Positions 29,832 to 32,881 of a DNA stretch of 32,881 nucleotides are shown here, in pieces. The stretch spans positions 1-32,881 of the forward strand of contig CANFHM010000025.1 in NCBI GenBank assembly GCA_947446975.1, written 5' to 3'. The stretch comes from Microthrixaceae bacterium. GTDB taxonomy: Bacteria > Actinomycetota > Acidimicrobiia > Acidimicrobiales > Acidimicrobilacustridaceae. Numbering within the stretch: the stretch's first letter is position 1; each line of letters starts with the position of its first letter. A program made the position numbers and the translations under genes. The notes beneath the pieces were generated by a model, which searched no databases, was not told the origin of the DNA, and saw nothing but the letters and a program-made list of their open reading frames with translations.

Positions 29832-30590
29832 GTGCGGACACGTGTGCTTGCCATAGTTCCGGCGCTCGATGAGCAGGAGACCGTCGGTTCCGTGGTCGGC
29901 ACGATCAGGTCCCGACTCGCCGCTGCAGGGGGCGCCGCTGGTGATGTCGCAGGCGATCTCACCGTCGACATCCTCGTGGTCGACGACGGTTCCACGGATC
30001 GCACCGCCGAGCTGGCCGCCGCGGCCGGCGCCATCGTCCTGCGGCATCCGTTCAACCTCGGCGTCGGTGCGGCCCTGCGGACCGGCTTCCGCTTCGCCCG
30101 GTCCCGTGGTTACACCGTGGCCATGCAGATCGACGCCGACGGGCAGCACGATCCCGCTGAGGCGGCCCGTCTGCTCGATGAGGTCCGCCATGGCGCCGAT
30201 CTGGCGATCGGCTCGCGGTTCGCCCACGGTTCCGGTGACTACGAGGTCTCCTCCGGTCGCCGATTCAGCATGCGGGTGCTCTCCCGGATCGTGAGTCGTC
30301 GGCTCGGACAGCAGATCACCGACACCACCAGCGGATACCGGGCCTTCAGCGCCCGGGCGATCGGACTCTTCGCCGAGGAGTATCCGAGCGCGTACCTCTC
30401 CGACACGGTGGAGTCGCTCCTCATCGCCCATTACGCCGGACTGCGCATCGTGGAGGTGCCGGTGGCCATGCGTGAACGCATGGGTGGGGTGGCGTCGAAC
30501 AACTCCCTGCGCAGCACGTATCACCTGCTGCGGCTCATGCTCGTCATCGCGCTGGCCCGGTTCCGGCGCCCGGTCTCGAAGGGGAACTGA
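29832..30590 (+). CDS. GT2 glycosyltransferase, polyprenyl-phosphate sugar synthase-like (paralogue)
   Basis: Protein of 252 residues, closely similar in layout to the divergent neighbour. Motifs are VLAIVPALDEQETVGSVV, ILVVDDGSTDRT, QIDADGQHDPAE, GSRFAHGSGDYEVS, ITDTTSGYRAFS and VPVAMRERMGG. Compared with its paralogue it has an insertion (residues about 30-45, Ala/Gly-rich) and differs on the acceptor side, hinting at a different acceptor or sugar. It lacks membrane helices. GTG 29832 begins close behind a TAGGGT box with no ribosome site. The DUF2304 gene begins at the next base after its TGA, so the pair is coupled. Confidence 0.9.
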   Translation: MRTRVLAIVPALDEQETVGSVVGTIRSRLAAAGGAAGDVAGDLTVDILVVDDGSTDRTAELAAAAGAIVLRHPFNLGVGAALRTGFRFARSRGYTVAMQIDADGQHDPAEAARLLDEVRHGADLAIGSRFAHGSGDYEVSSGRRFSMRVLSRIVSRRLGQQITDTTSGYRAFSARAIGLFAEEYPSAYLSDTVESLLIAHYAGLRIVEVPVAMRERMGGVASNNSLRSTYHLLRLMLVIALARFRRPVSKGN

Positions 30591-30971
30591 ATGCGTCTCA
30601 GCATCACGCTGTTGATCGCCGCTCTGCTGCTGCTGGTGTTCGTCGTCGAGGTCGTGCGTCGTCGCCGGCTCTCGGAGAGTTATGCGCTGCTGTGGATCAG
30701 CGTCGCCGTCGTCGGCGTCGTGCTCGGTCTGGCCCGTCCGCTCGTCGACCGGGTGTCCACGGCGCTCGGGGTCTCCTACGGCAGCAACCTGGTGTTCGCA
30801 GTCGTCTGTCTGTTCCTCCTGGTCGTGGCGGTGAACCTCTCGGTGCATGTGAGTCGCCTCGAGGGCAAGGTGGAGCGGCTGGCCCAGGAACTGGCACTTC
30901 GCGATGCCACCATCGTCGAGCCCTCGAACGACCACTCCAGCGACCCCTCCGCCGGGGGCACCGATGCCTGA
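30591..30971 (+). CDS. DUF2304 membrane protein (paralogue)
   Basis: Protein of 126 residues. Three hydrophobic helices (about 4-22, 36-52, 64-82), the basic loop VVRRRRLSESYALLWI after the first and a C-terminal helical tail (LEGKVERLAQELALRD) mirror the 150-residue relative at 28575. The tail is shorter here. It starts directly after the glycosyltransferase stop, and its last eight bases overlap the sirtuin start. Family function is unknown; a membrane anchor or activator for the neighbouring glycosyltransferase is my inference. Confidence 0.87.
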   Translation: MRLSITLLIAALLLLVFVVEVVRRRRLSESYALLWISVAVVGVVLGLARPLVDRVSTALGVSYGSNLVFAVVCLFLLVVAVNLSVHVSRLEGKVERLAQELALRDATIVEPSNDHSSDPSAGGTDA

Positions 30972-31725
30972 ACCCGGCAGCACCGCCGCGCTCGACCTCG
31001 CTGCCGGGCTGCTGGCATCGGCGTCCTCGGTGGCCGTGCTCACCGGCGCCGGCATCAGCACCGACTCCGGTATCCCTGATTTCCGCGGCCCGAACGGCGT
31101 CTGGACCCGCGACCCGGCCGCCGAGGCCCGTTCGAACTTCTCCACCTATGTCGCCGATCCGCAGGTCCGACGAGATGCCTGGCGGATCCGGGCCTCCTCG
31201 GAGATGTTCTCGGCCCTGCCGAACGAGGGTCACCGCTCCCTGGCCACGCTCGGCGACCGGCTCCACACCCTCGTCACCCAGAACATCGACGGCCTGCATC
31301 TCCTGGCCGGCACGCCCGCCGATCGTCTGGTCGAGATCCACGGGACCGTGCACCGGTGGGAATGCGTCGATTGCGGGGCCCGCGGTCCGATGTCCGAGGC
31401 GCTCGAGCGCGTGCGGGCGGGGGAGGAGGATCCGCCCTGCGAGTTCTGCGGCGGGATCATCAAGTCGGCCACGATCCTGTTCGGGCAGTCGTTGGTGTCC
31501 GCCGATCTGGCGCGGGCCGAACGGGCCGCCGCCGAGGCCGATGTGCTCCTGGCCGTCGGCACGAGCCTCACGGTGTATCCGGTGGCCGGGATGGTCGACA
31601 TCGCCGCCCGGGCCGGCCGATCGGTCATCATCGTGAACGCCGAGCCGACGGCGCTCGACCATCGGGCCACGGTGGTGCTGCTCGGGTCGGCGGCCGGAAC
31701 GCTGTCGGAGATCCTGCCCGGCTGA
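30964..31725 (+). CDS. Sirtuin NAD-dependent protein deacylase
   Basis: Protein of 253 residues of the Sir2 family. NAD-binding GAGISTDSGIPDFRG, TQNIDGLH and GTSLTVYPVAG are clear, and the catalytic base is His126 (EIHGTVHRWEC). The zinc site is Cys134, Cys137, Cys159 and Cys162. The enzyme removes acyl groups from lysines and releases nicotinamide and O-acyl-ADP-ribose in the cytosol. ATG 30964 overlaps the DUF2304 gene by eight bases and is preferred over an earlier in-frame start at 30904, because the family begins near it. Its place in a glycosyltransferase operon is unusual; it may deacylate one of these enzymes, or merely be a hitchhiker. Confidence 0.93.
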   Translation: MPEPGSTAALDLAAGLLASASSVAVLTGAGISTDSGIPDFRGPNGVWTRDPAAEARSNFSTYVADPQVRRDAWRIRASSEMFSALPNEGHRSLATLGDRLHTLVTQNIDGLHLLAGTPADRLVEIHGTVHRWECVDCGARGPMSEALERVRAGEEDPPCEFCGGIIKSATILFGQSLVSADLARAERAAAEADVLLAVGTSLTVYPVAGMVDIAARAGRSVIIVNAEPTALDHRATVVLLGSAAGTLSEILPG

Positions 31726-31770
31726 CCCCACCCGTCGTGCCCGTGGGTGGCGGAATCCTGACCAGATCGG

Positions 31771-31776
31771 TAGGGT
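31771..31776 (+). promoter_or_regulatory. Candidate -10 box (TAGGGT) for the rhodanese-ThiF gene
   Basis: TAGGGT lies 57 bases before ATG 31833. The leader of about 50 nt includes GAAGG just before the ATG. Confidence 0.35.
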
Positions 31777-31832
31777 TTCGGTCCCGGTCGGCATGGACGT
31801 CGTCCGGTCCGCCCCCCACCAGAAGGCATCCG

Positions 31833-32881
31833 ATGGCCACGTTCAGAGACCTCCTGTCCCAGACCAAGGCGCAGATCCGTGAGATCGACACCGCCGAGGG
31901 CGATGCTCGTCGCAGTGCCGAACCCGGCACGGTCTTCCTCGATGTGCGCGAACCCGACGAGTTCGAGCAGGGCGCCATCCCCGGTGCGATCTACATCCCG
32001 CGGGGTCATCTCGAGGCACAGGTCGAGAGCCGCATCCCCGACAAGTCCACGCCGGTCGTGGTGTTCTGCGCCGGTGGTGTGCGCTCGGCGTTCGCGGCGA
32101 AGACCCTCTCGGAACTGGGCTACGTCGATGTGGTCTCGATGGATGGCGGCTTCAACCGCTGGAAGGATCAGGGGCGTGAATGGCGGGCGCCGCGCACGCT
32201 GAGCGCCGAACAGCGCAATCGGTATCAGCGACATCTGCTGCTGCCCGAGGTGGGGGAGGAGGGACAGCTCCGCCTGCTCGACTCGAAGGTCCTGCTGCTC
32301 GGGGCCGGTGGGCTCGGTTCCCCCGCAGCGCTGTATCTCGCCGCCGCCGGCGTCGGCACGATCGGCATCATCGACATGGATGTCGTCGACGAATCGAACC
32401 TCCAGCGTCAGATCGTCCACAACATCGAGCGGGTCGGCATGCGGAAGGTGGAATCTGCTGCGAAGACCCTCCAGCTGCTCAACCCCGATGTGGACGTCAT
32501 CACCCACGACATGCGGCTCGACGCCTCCAACGTCGAGGAGCTCCTGTCGCAGTACGACCTGGTGGTCGACGGAGCCGACAACTTCCCCAGCCGGTACCTC
32601 CTCAACGATGCGTCGCTGCGCACCGGCACACCGGTGGTGCACGGTTCGATCTTCCGGTTCGAGGGACAGGTCACCGTGTTCCTCCCGCACGAGGGCCCCT
32701 GCTACCGCTGCTTCCTGCCGGAGCCCCCGCCTCCCGAGCTCGCTCCGTCCTGCGCCGAGGCCGGTGTGCTCGGGGTGCTCCCCGGCATCATCGGATCCAT
32801 CCAGGCCCTCGAGGCGATCAAGCTCCTGCTGTCGCTCGGTGATTCCCTCTCGGGCAGGCTCATGGCCTACGACAGCCTCGA
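31833..32881 (+). CDS. Rhodanese-ThiF/MoeB fusion (sulfur-carrier activating enzyme), 3' truncated
   Basis: An open frame of 349 codons runs off the right edge. Residues 1-120 are a rhodanese domain, with the persulfide-forming Cys79 in VVVFCAGGVRSAF. Residues about 125 onward are an E1-like ThiF/MoeB domain: nucleotide loop GAGGLGS (157-163), arginine in NLQRQIVHN, DGADNFPSRYLLND, first zinc pair Cys290/Cys293 (CYRCF) and Cys307 in PSCAEAGVLG. Such proteins adenylate a ThiS/MoaD-like carrier and load sulfur for molybdopterin, thiamine or other pathways. In MoeZ, MOCS3 and Uba4 the rhodanese domain comes after the E1 domain; here it comes first. ATG 31833 has GAAGG about seven bases upstream. 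The second zinc pair lies outside the window. Confidence 0.9.
   Translation, partial: MATFRDLLSQTKAQIREIDTAEGDARRSAEPGTVFLDVREPDEFEQGAIPGAIYIPRGHLEAQVESRIPDKSTPVVVFCAGGVRSAFAAKTLSELGYVDVVSMDGGFNRWKDQGREWRAPRTLSAEQRNRYQRHLLLPEVGEEGQLRLLDSKVLLLGAGGLGSPAALYLAAAGVGTIGIIDMDVVDESNLQRQIVHNIERVGMRKVESAAKTLQLLNPDVDVITHDMRLDASNVEELLSQYDLVVDGADNFPSRYLLNDASLRTGTPVVHGSIFRFEGQVTVFLPHEGPCYRCFLPEPPPPELAPSCAEAGVLGVLPGIIGSIQALEAIKLLLSLGDSLSGRLMAYDSL

Noticed and set aside
31230..32690. Open frame of 486 codons on the minus strand over the sirtuin and rhodanese-ThiF genes
   Set aside because: It spans two well-supported plus-strand genes and an intergenic gap, with no domain of its own.
1..32881. tRNA, rRNA or CRISPR elements
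   Set aside because: Reading the short gaps on both strands showed no cloverleaf-like, ribosomal or spaced-repeat sequence.

Overview
This is a GC-rich, gene-dense bacterial window with 28 protein genes. Gaps are short (the longest is about 200 bp) and many genes overlap or abut. I found no rRNA, tRNA, CRISPR array or insertion sequence. Codon use strongly favours G/C in third positions. The gene order at 891-8013 (pgsA, PIM-type acyltransferase, pimA, ... pdxS, pdxT, yebC) parallels the Mycobacterium tuberculosis Rv2612c-Rv2603c neighbourhood. This points to Actinomycetota. The lack of mycobacterial neighbours and the style of the proteins suggest a deep lineage such as Acidimicrobiia; that placement is inference.

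Layout. 1-751: a truncated gene of unknown function and a convergent DinB-like gene. 891-5571: phosphatidylinositol and mannoside synthesis (pgsA, acyltransferase, pimA), then a zinc-site-less relative of M48 peptidases and a DUF3048 lipoprotein. 5654-8992: PLP synthase (pdxS, pdxT), yebC, a small lipoprotein and a peroxiredoxin. 8940-11427 (minus): an epimerase, a SRPBCC protein and rsgA. 11531-15145: a 30-residue membrane peptide gene, then a tightly coupled trio of circularly permuted ATP-grasp, alpha-E protein and transglutaminase. 15278-21873: lpd, the E2 acyltransferase, a fused LipB-LipA protein, an M24 peptidase and an eight-helix membrane protein. 21929-26172: metH (minus) divergent from a cobalamin adenosyltransferase gene, followed by a leucyl aminopeptidase gene. 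27698-28438: a minus-strand conserved protein of unknown function. 28575-30971: two paralogous glycosyltransferase/DUF2304 pairs arranged as mirror images about a shared promoter region, the plus-strand pair followed by a sirtuin gene. 31833-end: a rhodanese-ThiF/MoeB protein cut by the window edge.

How the genes work together. lpd, E2 and lipBA make one unit: a lipoyl-dependent dehydrogenase complex plus the enzyme that builds its cofactor. pgsA, the acyltransferase and pimA make acylated phosphatidylinositol mannosides of the envelope. metH and the adenosyltransferase both deal with cobalamin.

The points most worth a second look are the LipB-LipA fusion, the mirrored glycosyltransferase/DUF2304 modules (a possible soluble-catalyst plus membrane-anchor sugar-phosphate synthase), the M48-like protein lacking all three zinc ligands, the reversed rhodanese/E1 order, a structured metH leader, and a recurrent TANNNT box 6-9 nt before start codons that implies widespread leaderless transcription.
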